64,000 nt of DNA from Linnemannia hyalina (Eukaryota; Mortierellomycota; Mortierellomycetes; Mortierellales; Mortierellaceae), in contig JAHRHY010000009.1 of NCBI GenBank assembly GCA_019671135.1, positions 124,001-188,000 on the forward strand. The letters are read 5' to 3'. Of the stretch, positions 1 through 11,804 are shown piece after piece. Within the stretch, counting starts at the first letter, position 1, and the number at the start of each line of letters is the position of its first letter. Position numbers and translations under genes: made by a program. The notes below the pieces were generated by a model, which saw only the letters and a list, made by a program, of their open reading frames with translations, made no database searches and was not told the origin of the DNA.

Positions 1-454
1 TTTTTTACCATTTGGTTTATTCGCCGACATCTTAATAGGAACGAGCTTTACCATAGACTGTTTAACCAGTTGCAGACGCACTTTTCAGCATTGTTCATGC
101 CCAAGGCCACGATGGCCGAGGATGTGCACGTATGGCGCTTCTTGGCTGCCATGGCCGTCGGCGCCACTGTTGACCAGCAACACGTTCTTGTCACCGAAGT
201 GAGGTAATTAATCCTCATTAACATGGTGCTGTCAAGTCGTCTCTTTTCTGTCATTTACAACACGTGTAGCAATCGGCTAACGTTTCATGTTTTCTTACTT
301 ATGTGATAATAGAGAGCAAGTACTGGAAAATGTGATTGCGGCACAGACGTCACGTTTGTCGCCCGAGAAGGCGGCACAGAGAATCGGAAACGTCAACTTG
401 TTTTTGCACGCACTTGGCTTGGATGCGTCTCAAGTGTCAGTGCCAGCCATGTAA
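1..454 (+). CDS. PAT1: Pat1-type mRNA decapping activator, C-terminal end (partial)
   Basis: Two exons are visible: an open frame from base 1 to 203, then 313 to 454 ending in TAA. The intron at 204-312 has a GTAATT donor and a TAG acceptor and keeps the frame (codon AG|A). The product ends with about 115 visible residues. They include VHVWRFLAAMAVGA, DQQHVLVTEVREQVLENV and NVNLFLHALGLDASQ, which resemble the helical C-terminal domain of fungal Pat1 proteins. That family activates Dcp2 decapping and P-body assembly in the cytoplasm. The family call rests on remembered motif similarity rather than a search. The 5' part lies outside the window, so length and start cannot be judged, and another exon boundary near the left edge is possible. 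Confidence 0.65.
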
Positions 455-690
455 AAAAACTCCTTCAACAAAGTCTTATGCCCTTCTTTTTTCTACGCGC
501 ATTTCCTATCCACCCCGCACTACCAGCTTACACAATGATGCACACATTACCAGACGAAAAGAAAAGAAAAAAAACACATAAAAAGTACAAAAACAAGCAG
601 CAAACCATACATTGCCGTTTCTCTGGTTGTTATTGTTTGAAATGGATCGTGGGAGAAATGACAAAGGCGGTGCTAGATTTATTAAAGGTT

Positions 691-705
691 GGGGGGGGGG
701 GGGGG
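691..705. repeat. G15 homopolymer run
   Basis: Fifteen consecutive G residues lie between the convergent Pat1 and TMEM184-like genes. The run is 37 bases beyond the TMEM184-like stop codon, so it reads as C15 in the probable 3' UTR of that minus-strand transcript. Confidence 0.95.
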
Positions 706-741
706 AGACAAAGATGGTATGGACAGAAGTAAACCATAAAC

Positions 742-3700
742 TTAGTCTCGGAGAGTGGGGGCTGGGACAGTAATGGGTGGTGAGCGTGTCCAGAGGATTG
801 CTTCTTCGTAAGGTCCATCATCCTCATACGCTCCAGGTCCAGGCCCTTGTCGGTGTGGCTGTGAAGGTGGGACTCGAGAACGACCATCGATATCACCAGT
901 GCCACGTCTACCGCCGGGCTGGGGGACCATTGGGCGGTCAACAAACTGATGTTGTTGCCATCGTGGAGCAGGTGGCAGTTGTTGCTGTTGCAAAGACAGA
1001 GGATCGACAATGGGAGGGCTTCTGGTCATTCGCTGACGGGCGTCTCGTTCTCGTTGCTGGAGCTCGTAGTCACGGACAAAGGGGGCTGCATACCGTGAGG
1101 CGGGGAAGAGGATCTCGGAGGGGCTTTCGACTGCGTAGTAGGGTTCTCTGCCGCTGTTGTCATCGTACTTGTCTGTCGTATACCTGGGGTCTCTGTCTCT
1201 GTCGCGGTCTCGGCGGTTTCGTGTGGTAGGGGAAGGGTCTTGGGCACGACGGACAGGACGAGAGGAGCGGTCGTCAATGGGGGTGAGGACTGGAAGGGGT
1301 GGAGGGGGTGGAGATCGGTAGAGGGTGTCGACGGAGGGGCGGCTGTATGAAGGTTGGGGCTGAGGAATGTAAGGTTGTCTCGAGGAGTCATCCAAATAGG
1401 GTCGGGTTGAGTACTGTTGCTGGTAGGGTTGTTGCGGTCGCTGGTAATAGTGCCATTGATCCCTATCCCTATCCCTATCTCTGTCTCTGTCTCTTTCCCT
1501 CTCACTGTCCCTATCCCAGTCGCGATCCCTGGTGTTAGATCGCTCGCGTCGCTGTCGATCGTACAGATCTCTATCCTGAGGGAACTGGTAGAGCTGCGCT
1601 GGTGGGACTGGTTGCGGCAGAGGCATCGGGTATCTGTAAGCTTGTTGGTACCGACTGCCTTTGGGAACTCGACTAACACCTCCACCAGCCATTGGTCTGA
1701 ACCCATAGTCCTGCACTCTGAACCCTCCCCCACTGCTATCCGAGTCGAGACTTTCTATACTATTCCTGCGCCTAGGCAATAGGTGCTGCTGCTGTTGTTG
1801 ATGTCGACTATTAGAAGGAGGAGGTGGTGGTTTCATAGTTGCCCGCTGTTGCTGTTGTTGTTGTTGTTGTTGTTGTTGTTGCTGCTGTTGCTGATTGCGC
1901 GAGTCGTGTTTCTGATGATGCGGCAACTGACGCTGACGTCGGTGCTGTTGTTCTTGGTACTGCAGCTCTTGTTGGGTGCGCTGTTGGTCCTGTTGCATCT
2001 GTCGGTGTTGCAACAGACTGTACTCTGCCACGATTGGATCTTCCTGCACCACCTGTTGTTGTTCCTGCACTGCATCTGCAGCTGCAGCTGCAGTGTTATT
2101 ACTATCGTCCGATGGTACTTTTCCCGGATCGGGAACTTGACTGTCGACGGGAGCAGGCAGTGGTTGAGGTGGTAAGGTTGATTCTCCTCCTCTTCCTGTT
2201 TTCTTTTCCCTGGGAATGAGATGAAACTGGTCAGAGTTCATCTCGCCTTGTATCACAACAGACGTAAGGTCAGGGGCAGTAACACTTGTAACACCTCCTG
2301 CAACTGCAACTGCATCATCGACATGGCCAGGGACGGGAGCGGAGGAGGAAGAAGAAGGTTCGGGATGATCTGATTGCATTGGAAACTGAGAGCGCCTTCT
2401 TTCTTCACGCAGGAGCTGTTGTTGATGCTGCAGCTGGAGGTAATATTGCGCTTGGCGTTCCTGTTCCTCGAGGTAATGCATCCGTTCGAGGTAGTATTCG
2501 TGGTCGAGGCCGTAATGGGATAGCTCGGGGTCGGAGCGACTTGCCTCTCGATGGTGGTAGAATTCCCCTCTTCCTGCTCCTAGATGTGTGGGTGCGAGTG
2601 AGTCGGTGGTGGTGCTCGTCGAAAGGACAGAAGTGTCGGCTGAATCGCCGCGCTGATGGTGAAGGTGGTGGTGGCTGTTGTATACTCCTCCTCCCCCTCG
2701 TCCTTGTTGCTGTTGTTGGCCGTAGTGTGAGAGCGCGGCAATACGGGGATCCTTCGTTGCTGAGAATGGCTCGCGGGTGAATCCTTTGCCGCCATTGTTG
2801 TTCCTGTCATTGCTCTTATTGTCGTTACTGTTGTTGTCAAAATCTCGATCGAAATGATAGGGGCTGCTGCCCTTGCTGACAAAGTTATCGTTTGCCAACC
2901 TAGTCAATCCGCCACGAGGAGGAGCATCGATATCGACTGGTGGTACACTTCGACTTGAACCAACAGCGGGAGCGTGAGGCTCCGGTGATATAGGCTGAAC
3001 GGGAATAGGGAGAACATAAGGTGCCGGTCCTACTCCTACTGCTGCTGCTCGCTCTAGATCGCGATCACGGTGGTCAAATTGACTCGTCGTAGGTTCCTGG
3101 TCGATCTCTAGACGATGGTCTCGTGGGCGTTGTTGTTGGCGACGCTCATAGTCCCACTCGCTCCTCCCTCCTCTAGCCGCAGATTCCTGAACATCGTAAG
3201 GTTGATACTGGTGATGGTGATCATGCCGGTACTGGATCGGGAGCGGGATATCGACCGAGCTTCCAGGAGACCCGATATTCTCGTTAACGGGCGACAGGGG
3301 CAGGTCAACATAGAGTCCAGAGAGGGCAATCTTCCGCTCGACTGGGTCAAGCTGGACATCTGGAAGGGTCGCTCGTTCGGTCCTGGCTGCATCTGCTTTC
3401 TCTAGCTTGATCGATGGGTCGCGCTCGAGGTAGGGTAGGATCGGGTTTGTGGCGGCGGTCTTTTTATCAGGTTTAACTGGTTTGCGGGCGATGGTTGAGC
3501 GGCCGTAAGCATCGGTGCCTGATCCTGCACCTCCTCCTCCTCCTCCCTCACCCATGTCGTAGGCGGCGTTTGCACGTTGACCTCGACCTCCTTGGTAGCC
3601 GTCGTTGTTGTTGTTGTTACCTTGGAACTGGCGATAGCGACTGACTGGTCCTTGTCCTGCGCCTGTTCCTTCGCTACCATCGGCATCACGTCGCCGTCGA

Positions 3701-6272
3701 TCCTTCTCGTCGCTATCGTTGTTGTCTCTGTTTCCTCCCTTCTCCAGGTCCCTGTCGCCATTTTTGTCAGACTCATCATCATCGTCGTCATTGAAACTAT
3801 CGCCTTCCTCGTCTTCATCCTCCTCATCCGTATCCAACCCCATTTTCTTCCTCTCTTTCCTCCTCCTCTCCCTCTCCTTCAACTTCTTCTTCTTCTTCTC
3901 CTTCCTCTCCTTCTCCAACTCCTCCTCCGTCGGCGTATACGGCACCTCGGGCCTCACCCGCCCAAACGCAACCTGCAAATCCAACAACCGCCGACTATCC
4001 TTGTCAACGGGGATACCCCGGATCCACTTGTACATGTACATGCATCCGTAGGAGAGTTCTCGGATCGTGTCGAGTGGGTTGAACGAGTCGAGGATTCCGC
4101 GCCAGATGGGGCTCTTTTGTGTAAAGTCCATGATCTTTTCGGGTGGGCCTTGATCCTTTTTCTTTTTCTTTGACTGTTTATCCCCCTTTTTGTCGATGAG
4201 TGTTGCTGAAGGTGCAGGTTTCCGTTTAGGTGCTCCTCCTGCTCCAATCTGCTGTTGCTGAGTCCTGCCACCAGCAGCCTCAGGCATTGTGTCGATACTA
4301 AGTGACGCCAACGCCGCCTCGCCACTCCCACCTTCCCGATTGCCGCCACCACCATCACCAGAAGAAAGAAGCGCCTCCCGCTGCTGCTGCTCTGGCGGTG
4401 GAAGGTCTGGGTTCGGAATCCTAGGCACATAGGGCTTATAAGAGAAGGCCTTAAGATGGATGATGGCAAAGATGACCATCTCAAAGTCGATAAGGAGAGC
4501 ATTGATTCCTATCGAGATGTCGCCCGTCGACCAGTACTTGGACGCCTTGATGTACCCTATTTTAGTGTGTAGTATAGTGTTGAGCAATGTGCGAAAGAAC
4601 GGCGTAATGGAGTGAAGAGTACAGTGAGCAGACAGGGGCGTTAGGGTGGGTTTGAGAGTTGGGTGAGCAGGGGGTGTTGGATGAACTGGTTGGTGAGCAT
4701 ATGCAAAGTAAGCGTACATTCAAGAATAGCATTGTACGCTAGAAAGTGTGCTCAGTGTCCATTCAAACAATTACGTCTGTGTGGGGAGCATATAATGCAA
4801 GGTACAAAGCTAGTAGTTAAACACGTTACCAAAGTAGACAAAACCCTCCACGACCAACGACTGCCAGAAGGAGAAAAAAATGACCTATGTGTTCCCGTCG
4901 AATGGTGTATGCGTGTGGAGCGGAACGGCAGGTGTAGGAATGGAGGAATGGAGAGAGACGGAGATATAAATTGCATAGGCGTGTTTAGTACTCCAATGAC
5001 ACAGATATTCATATGCCATTCCATCCATGTCCATGGATGACCACGGAAAGAGACAGGGGATAGAGAGTGAGTGAGCGAGATGAGATGAGGATCTATCTGC
5101 TCTTTCCCCTTGTCCCTTCTAGAATAAGCCCTTTCAATTTCATTTCATGGTGCATGTCATTACTTACCAGCTTGATGGCGAGGAACTTGTAGAACGGCTC
5201 GTACTCTTTTAGGTCTGCCCGTATCGTAAAGTAGAACATGATCTAGCAAAGTAGCATGAATATAAAAAAAGAACAGCGAAAGATAGCTCCAATGTCAATT
5301 AGGACGCCCTCGTGTTTCTCTATGGTTGTCGCGTCAAAGAGAGTAATGCCCTAGCTAGAAGAGAAGAGACTTACGAGAAAGTAGGTAGCCAGGGTAACGG
5401 AGGTAAAGTTGATAAACAGGATCCAAACATGTCCAAATTTGGGGTTCCAACTACTCTCGCAGTACGTCCCCTGGGTTTCCAACACAACCGTCAACAGACT
5501 CCCCAGCACATTCAACGGCACATACTGCAAGATTCCCCACTTCATATATTGCAAGAAGTGTGGACGTGAAGGGTTGTACTTCAGACAGCACATCGGGAAG
5601 AACCATCGCTCGGTCTTCTTGTGTCTTTTTAGGGCCCGTTTTTGGTCCTCGAGAGATTCGCCGAGGTATTGGAGGAGGAGGATGAGGAAGGAGGCGATGA
5701 CGAAGGCTTCGTAGAAGACGCGGATAGTATCGTAGTAGATTGCTTCACGGACGTAGACGAAGGAGAACCAGGAGGTGATTGCGTAGATGGGGACCATGAG
5801 CAGCATCCGGACGATGTATCGTTGTTGGTTGGGCTGAGTGTTTTGTTGTCAGCGTAAGATCGATGAACAATCGTAGTCGTGGATAACAGGAATTGAATGT
5901 AGACGTTTTTTAACGTTTCTGTTAGTAAAGTTCAATCGCACGATCGATAAAAGACATTCTTCGTTCTCCCCGTTCCAATCCTGTTTTGTTGCACCACTCA
6001 TTCTAGGGCACCAGAAATAACACAAAGAGGATTTATCCTCCACAACTTCAACGTTATGCATTCTTTACCTTGGTGTAGTACTGGTAGTGTCGGTAGATCA
6101 GGACCAAAGATATAGCCGTCGCGAGAAAAGTACAGCACCCACCTGCGATCCATCCAATACGCGGGTAGTCGAGCGTCAGCCCGTTGGCCGAGAAGAGTCG
6201 TTCGGGGTCTTCAGGAAAGTTCTCGATCGGACAGCCCTTTGGCGACAGGACCGGTTCATGCTCTGTCGACAT
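742..6272 (-). CDS. TMEM184/DUF300 (Ost-alpha-like) membrane protein with long disordered tail
   Basis: Five minus-strand exons: 6069-6272, 5375-5833, 5168-5242, 4830-4884 and 742-4556; all junctions are in phase and encode 1535 residues. The first ~310 residues form the seven-helix DUF300 fold. Visible signatures are YYTKPNQQRYIVRM, MVPIYAITSWFSF, VFYEAFVIASFLILLLQYLGE and FEMVIFAIIHLKAFSYKPY. A second conserved block, FNPLDTIRELSYG, lies near residue 400. The 55-nt exon 4 supplies the helix VIFFSFWQSL. The remaining ~1070 residues are low complexity: acidic and basic tracts, RD repeats, many glutamines and a polyQ run. Relatives are putative organic-solute transporters or vacuolar/endomembrane proteins; the substrate is unknown. 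The start at 6272 follows ATCA; an in-frame ATG at 6338 would add 22 residues. Family call is firm; the tail is unusually long. Confidence 0.9.
1846..1893 (-). repeat. Coding CAG/CAA tract (polyglutamine)
   Basis: On the plus strand this is 16 CTG/TTG triplets. On the coding minus strand it encodes an uninterrupted run of about 16 glutamines in the disordered tail of the TMEM184-like protein. CAA dominates in the centre with CAG at the ends. Confidence 0.95.
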
Positions 6273-6280
6273 TGATATAT

Positions 6281-6420
6281 GAAGGTGAAAGAGAGGGAAG
6301 GGAAGGAAGAGTTGTTTTGTTCTTCTTCTCTCACTCACACTGAGTAGAGTGAGCGAGACTGTGAAAAGGGAAGAAAGGTGGTGACAAGATAGGGTGGCGT
6401 AGAGGGTATGAAGGTAATAG
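6281..6420 (-). promoter_or_regulatory. Pyrimidine-rich leader of the TMEM184-like gene
   Basis: Plus-strand sequence is GA-rich (GAGAGGGAAGGGAAGGAAGAG and similar), so the coding strand carries CT-rich tracts directly upstream of the ATG. The same arrangement recurs before most other starts in the window. A role as core promoter or 5' UTR is inference. Confidence 0.45.
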
Positions 6421-7475
6421 TCGTTATGGGAATGAGGGTATAACTGTCGATGGTTGGTTCGTTGTTGCTGCTGAGCTCTTATGGAGTTACTATCTGGGTC
6501 AAAGGGTTGACGAGTTGAGTATATCCTCCCTTTGAAGTGCGTCCGTTGAAAGGGCGAAAATGGTCAAACTGGAATATGTTTTGTTTGGTCGATCTTTCAG
6601 GTACGGAGAGACAAGAAAGGACTGCAGTTGGGAATAGAATGGATTTGCAAGGATGTGAGGCAGGGGGTCGATGCAGGTACTGGTCTAGTAGTGGAGTGGT
6701 GGTGGCCCCGCCGGGTCGAAAGGTGAAAGGAAAGAAGAGTAGTGCGAAGAGAGAAGGGGAGGGGGCGGAAAAGTTGGACGGCGGTGGCAAAGAGAAGAAA
6801 GAAGCGAAAGCAACCAAAAAAATAGCGATATCGGCACTTGTCTCCCTTTGCCTCCACTTTACCCCTGTCGTCGTTGTTGTTTGTCGACAGCTCATCCCCT
6901 TCCATCGTGAACGGAAGTGTGCGTGAGGGTGAGGGCATGGTCGTCATGTCAGTGCTGACAAGTAAGCGCAGACAGAGCAGAAAGGGAGGAAGGAGGACAT
7001 ACCAAAAAAAATGATAATAGGGGGTGGCCAACGATGTCCGGCTGACCGTCAGACAAAGTCAGCCAGGCAGGAACATGCAGCCGCAACATACAAAGTGACC
7101 CTTTTTTTTGTTGTCTGTTGTTATTGGTACATCTCTTTCTACACCTGTGCTCGAGCCAGCTGTTGAAGCAGAGCGAGAGAGCGAGGATGAAGGGAAAGCC
7201 TTTTCTGTCAGCAACGTGTGTTTGTGTGTGCTCGTGCAGTGATGACACCTTTGGATCGACCGTGGACCCATGTTCTTTCCAGCTATTCTTATCCCATGTC
7301 ACCAACCACCCCACTCTCCACAAACAGGTACTTTGAAGTGTGTTAAAAAAAAGAAACGATGCATGGGTGTTTAATGTTGCAAAAGGGGGGAGAGGAGAAG
7401 AGTATCTATGGTACGAGAAGGGATGAATGGAATGCTGGTAATGACAATAAAATGAAAGAAAGAAAAGAAGAGAGA
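6421..7475. other. Intergenic: TMEM184-like 5' side and UTP22 3' side
   Basis: About 1 kb with only short overlapping frames rich in Ser, Phe and Thr that arise from purine/pyrimidine skew. No splice-consistent exon set or RNA gene was recognised. It should hold the promoter of the upstream minus-strand gene and the 3' UTR of UTP22. Confidence 0.6.
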
Positions 7476-10400
7476 TTAGTTGGTGACAGAGGGGTCCCTG
7501 TTCACCTGCACCGAACGAACAAGACCGTGGCCAATCCGCTCGATCTCGCTCATCAATGCCTCGATGTTGGGCACCACCATCTTGGATCCACCCGTCGTCT
7601 TTCCGTTCTTTGCCTTTGTGCTCTGCTCCTTTGCGACCTCCTATTTAGTATAGACAATTGTGAACGAAAAGACGTTAGTCAATTGCTTCTTCCTTTCTAG
7701 ATGGTATTACAAACAACCAGAAAATAAGAACGGGTACGTACCAAGACACCATCCTTGTTGACATCGGCTGGCTTGCTGTTGAAGCCGAGGTTGACCTTCC
7801 AGGCTCTTGGGCTAAGCGCCATAGGGTTCCAGAGAACACCGATCTGCGTGCCTCCATACCGGTCGTGGAAGAACAGAGCAACATCTCCATATGTCCTCTA
7901 CAATAATCGCAATGAATAAAAAAAACTTGGTCAGTAACCATCGACATGTCCGAGAAGAAACAAAACAAAACAAAACAAAACAAATCAAAAAGACATACTT
8001 GGAGCTCGGCAAGGTATTCGGCGGCGGGGTCAAAGCCAATAAGGATCTGGTCGCCAAAGACACTCTTTTGGAAGGTGCCCAAGTTCTTGTACTTGTCTCC
8101 CTTGGTCACAAAGGACTGTGCGTCGGGCGATAGGTTCTGTGCGTAGCGCGTGCACATGGCTGGGTCCAGATCAATGACCACATCGTACTGTGCAGTGGGC
8201 GTGATGAACAAGGCATTCAGGGCAGAAGAGCTGGTGGTGGCAGATGCGGCAGTGACCTTGAGCATATGATCCAAGCTGGTCTTGGCCAACGCCTTCAGAC
8301 GCGCCACCATCATGGGCGAGGGGGACTGCCATGTCCACCACTTGGAGAAGGTATCCTTATTGGTTGCAATAAACATGCTGGCATGATCGCTCGAGATTGA
8401 CGTCGTCTTGGTCTGGGGCGAAGTGACCGAGTTCGAGGTAATCATGTTCTTGCGGGTGTTGGCAAAGTTGTGGCGGATATCGTCTCTCTCCTTGGCGGTC
8501 ATGTCTCCATTGAGATCTACGACAAGGGGCTCGTGCTTCCAGTCCCAGGTCGACAGCAAACTCAAAACACGGGCAAATCCAGCAAAACCACTGGCAGGGG
8601 CAGCCCAAGGTGCAGGGTCAGAGTAGACGGCGGCAGAGAGGAGCTCCAAGGCCTCGTCGTTGAAGTAAGGGGCGAGCCAATGGGCGCTCACCCATCGCTT
8701 AGTGAGACGGATGGTCTGTGAGAGCGAGGGGTACTTGTGGGCAAGAGCGTGCATGAGGAAGGTGTGCATGGGTGCCTGGACAAAGTATCTGTTATAGAGG
8801 TCCAGCGCCTTCTGGTGCTGCTCCTTGAGGCTCTGGCTAGACTTGCGGTCGGAGATAATGTCCTCGCACAAGGTGATCTCCTTGTCATAGGCGATCCTGC
8901 AGCGGAAGACGAATCCTGGTGCAACCCGGACATCCAAGTATCCGTTCAAGCCCAGCGAGTCCTCGGCAGTCTCCTCAACAACAGTGGAGCGCATGCCCTT
9001 GTACTTGATTTTGTCGGCCAGACGCAAGTAGAAGGCCGTCTTCATCCTCTGGATCGCCTTGAGGTTATCGGGCCACTTTTGCGAGGTCTCGAACTGAATA
9101 ATGACGTCCAAGGGCTCGACATACTGAGCACTGTCGGGGAAGTGGGTAGCTGGCACGTTGAAGTCTCTGGGTTGAGGGATAAATGTGGACGATAGACGAG
9201 CGGCGGGAGAGGTAAAGTACATGTGGGTGACAGACAATGGCATGTCTTCGGCGTTCTTGACAGCCTTCGAGAGAGTTTCGAAGGCGTTAACGACGGTCTG
9301 GAATCCGTTCGCAGCGGCAACCTTATTGTCAAAGAGTCGCTCGGGGATGGCCTTGCTGTTGTACTGGATAAACTTGTTGAGCTGACCAGCCCAGTAGTGG
9401 ACAGAGTCGTGAGGAACGGCAAAGTGGTGCTTCAGGAGGTATCCAACCATCTGTCCGACGATGAGGTGGCGAGCATCCGTGCCCTGAGCCTCCCAGACAG
9501 CACTCTCCAAAATACTGCCATCCTTGAAACGACGAAGTTCGGCCTTGTTACCCCAGAGAGTACGGAACACGTTGGCAGCCTCCAAATTATCAGCAGGAGG
9601 CCCCAAATCCACCAAACGAGCACATTCGGCAGCATTCAAGAGAAGACCGATAGTAATGACCGAATCTGATCCAAAGTCGGGTGCACTGCTCGAGGTAGCC
9701 CAGTTGCCCAGAGGTTCGTAGCGGGTAGCGACCAAGTGAATTCTGTCCGTCAATCCGCGTTTCAACAGGGGTGCAATCGAGCGTGCAAAGTGGACAAAGG
9801 GTGAGGGGAAGTCCAATGCGGCGACCTTGGTGTAGCTCTTCAATCCGGCGACGTCCTTGGGGACATGGATCTTGACAACATTGTCGAAGCGGAGGATGGG
9901 GTTATCGACTCTCTTCAAGAACAGAGCCTCGAACTTGTCGTCACTCGATTCGGTGAAGAACTTCATGGCCAAGCGGGCCTCGTGTTGAAGCTCATCGAGG
10001 GCAGCCTTGGAGACATGACCTGCCAAGTTGATTTTTCCTGAAGGGTCGACGATAACGACGTCAAAGTTGGAAACAAAGGCTTCCTTCGAGAACTCTCCCG
10101 AGGACGTCTGCTGACCCATCATGATGGGCTGGGCAGTAAAGTCGTGCTGGGCGATAAAGTCGATCGCTCCCTTGGCGAGCTGGTATGAACTGAATCCGTT
10201 GGCGAGCTTCTTTCCTCCGTTGGTTCCTCCCCCCTGCAGCAAGTATGCCATAAGCATCTCAAGCAAGAACCCGTTGAAGCCTTCGTTTGTGCTGCGAATG
10301 AGGCCACGCTGCGTTGCCCAGACCTTGAGGAGGATACAGCCGTCCTTGAAGGCAGCGCAGTTTTTGCTGTGTTGGTAGAGGAATGTGAGGTGGGATGTGA

Positions 10401-11804
10401 AGGCGGTGTCCTGTTGGAGGGCGGTGTTGTATTGGGGGGTAGGGGGCTGCTCGATGGTGTCGGCCGAACGGACGTTGTTGCGACCAGGGGCCAGACGCTG
10501 TGCAGGGAATACTGAGGAGGGGATGTAGGGAATGATCCTGATAGTGCAACGCATCTTCTTGAAGTCGGTCTCGCTCTTGTCTATATTGTCAAGGAGGGGA
10601 GGAGAATACCGTGGTTAGTAAGGTATAATGAGAGCCAGCTTCAAGGATACGACGAGAAAACTGCGAAACTGCAATAGGTATCGGTTGTTACCTCCGGAGG
10701 GGTGCAAGATCAAGATGGGCTTGCGTTGGTCTCCATGGAGTGTGCTAAATTCGGTCCTTGTGCTCGACATTCCCGACTTTTTATCCTGAATGGCAGCGGC
10801 GAGTACAGAGAGGTAGTAAGCGCGCTTGTAAAAGTATCTGTAGTTCATGTGGTCCTTCTCCTGGAAAAGCTCCTCGGGCATCTCCACAGCGACATCCACG
10901 CTCCAGCCATCACGACTCTTGGAAACGGTCTTCAAGGGGAAACTGCCGACAAGGTGCATTGCCGAAGGTGCGCTGTAACCGAATGTGTACTGGATGTCCG
11001 AAGAGGGTTCTGGTGAAGGGAATGGAATCACGACCGACTTTTTCTTCATGTTGGCCTTGATCGCCGCAAGCTAATTAAATAATAAGAGGTTCTATGGAGA
11101 TTAGCATCATGTGCAACACAACGTATAGCCCTGTTCGCTTCCCAAAGAAACATGTTCACGAGCACTTACGGACAGCTCTTGATGTGCAGGGGTGCGGTCA
11201 AAGATCTCCTTGAGTCTGCGAAGGGCAGCCTCCAGGGGCTGGGCCTTCTTGTAGTCGATCTGAACTTCCCTCAACAGCTCCTCGATCTGGAGCTTGAAGA
11301 TGTTGGACTTGAACAAGTCGGAGGATTCCTGGAGTCCCTGAATCTCGTCGTTGGTGGGTGCCTTGTAGAGAGACGAGTTCTTGACGCCCATTGGGTTTCG
11401 TGGTTTTGACGTAGCATCGTGCTCTGCGGCGGCCATGAATTCGTCCTGCTCATCCTCGTCACCGTCCTCATCGTCGTTGTTATCGTCATCGCTTCCCATT
11501 GCCTTGTCCTCGCCTTCGATATAATCGCCTTCCTCCTCCTCATCCTCATCATCATCCTCGCTGTCTTCTTCCTCGTCAATTATGTCGTCATATGCCTCCT
11601 CGCCACTAGACGACTCGGGTTCTGGCTCCACGACCTTGCGAGACTGTCGACCCAGGGGGTGAAAAGCAAGTTAAAGAAAGAAATTAGGGCCAGGTGAATG
11701 AATGGTAAGAGGCGACATTTGCAATTCCCTCTTGCAGTCCGAATAAATACCTTCTTGGCAGGGACGGGGGTTGGGCCGGCCTTTCGTTTGATGGAGGGCG
11801 CCAT
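7476..11804 (-). CDS. UTP22: U3 snoRNP component Utp22 / Nrap (NOL6 homologue)
   Basis: Six minus-strand exons: 11751-11804, 11170-11643, 10692-11070, 7999-10580, 7742-7897 and 7476-7640. Phases match throughout and give 1269 residues, close to yeast Utp22. The start MAPSIKRKAG is followed by a strongly acidic segment (residues ~25-75), then the Nrap domains, which carry a duplicated poly(A)-polymerase/OAS1-like fold. Recognisable stretches include FKDGCILLKVWATQRGL, LWGNKAELRRFKDGSILESAVW and SVFGDQILIGFDPAAEYL. The last two exons add RTYGDVALFFHDRYGG and VLWNPMALSPRAWKVNL, characteristic of the family C-terminus. The protein acts in the nucleolus in the UTP-C subcomplex of the small-subunit processome during early 18S rRNA maturation. 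Identification is confident. Confidence 0.93.
7957..7985. repeat. AAAAC pentanucleotide repeat in a UTP22 intron
   Basis: Several tandem copies of CAAAA lie inside the intron between exons 4 and 5 of UTP22, next to its GTATGT donor. A read-through frame across it adds a CLFDLFCFVLFCFF tail that is intron, not protein. Confidence 0.85.

Noticed and set aside
7675..7998. C-terminal extension of the main UTP22 frame
   Set aside because: It translates intron sequence; the spliced exons 7742-7897 and 7476-7640 carry the conserved family C-terminus.
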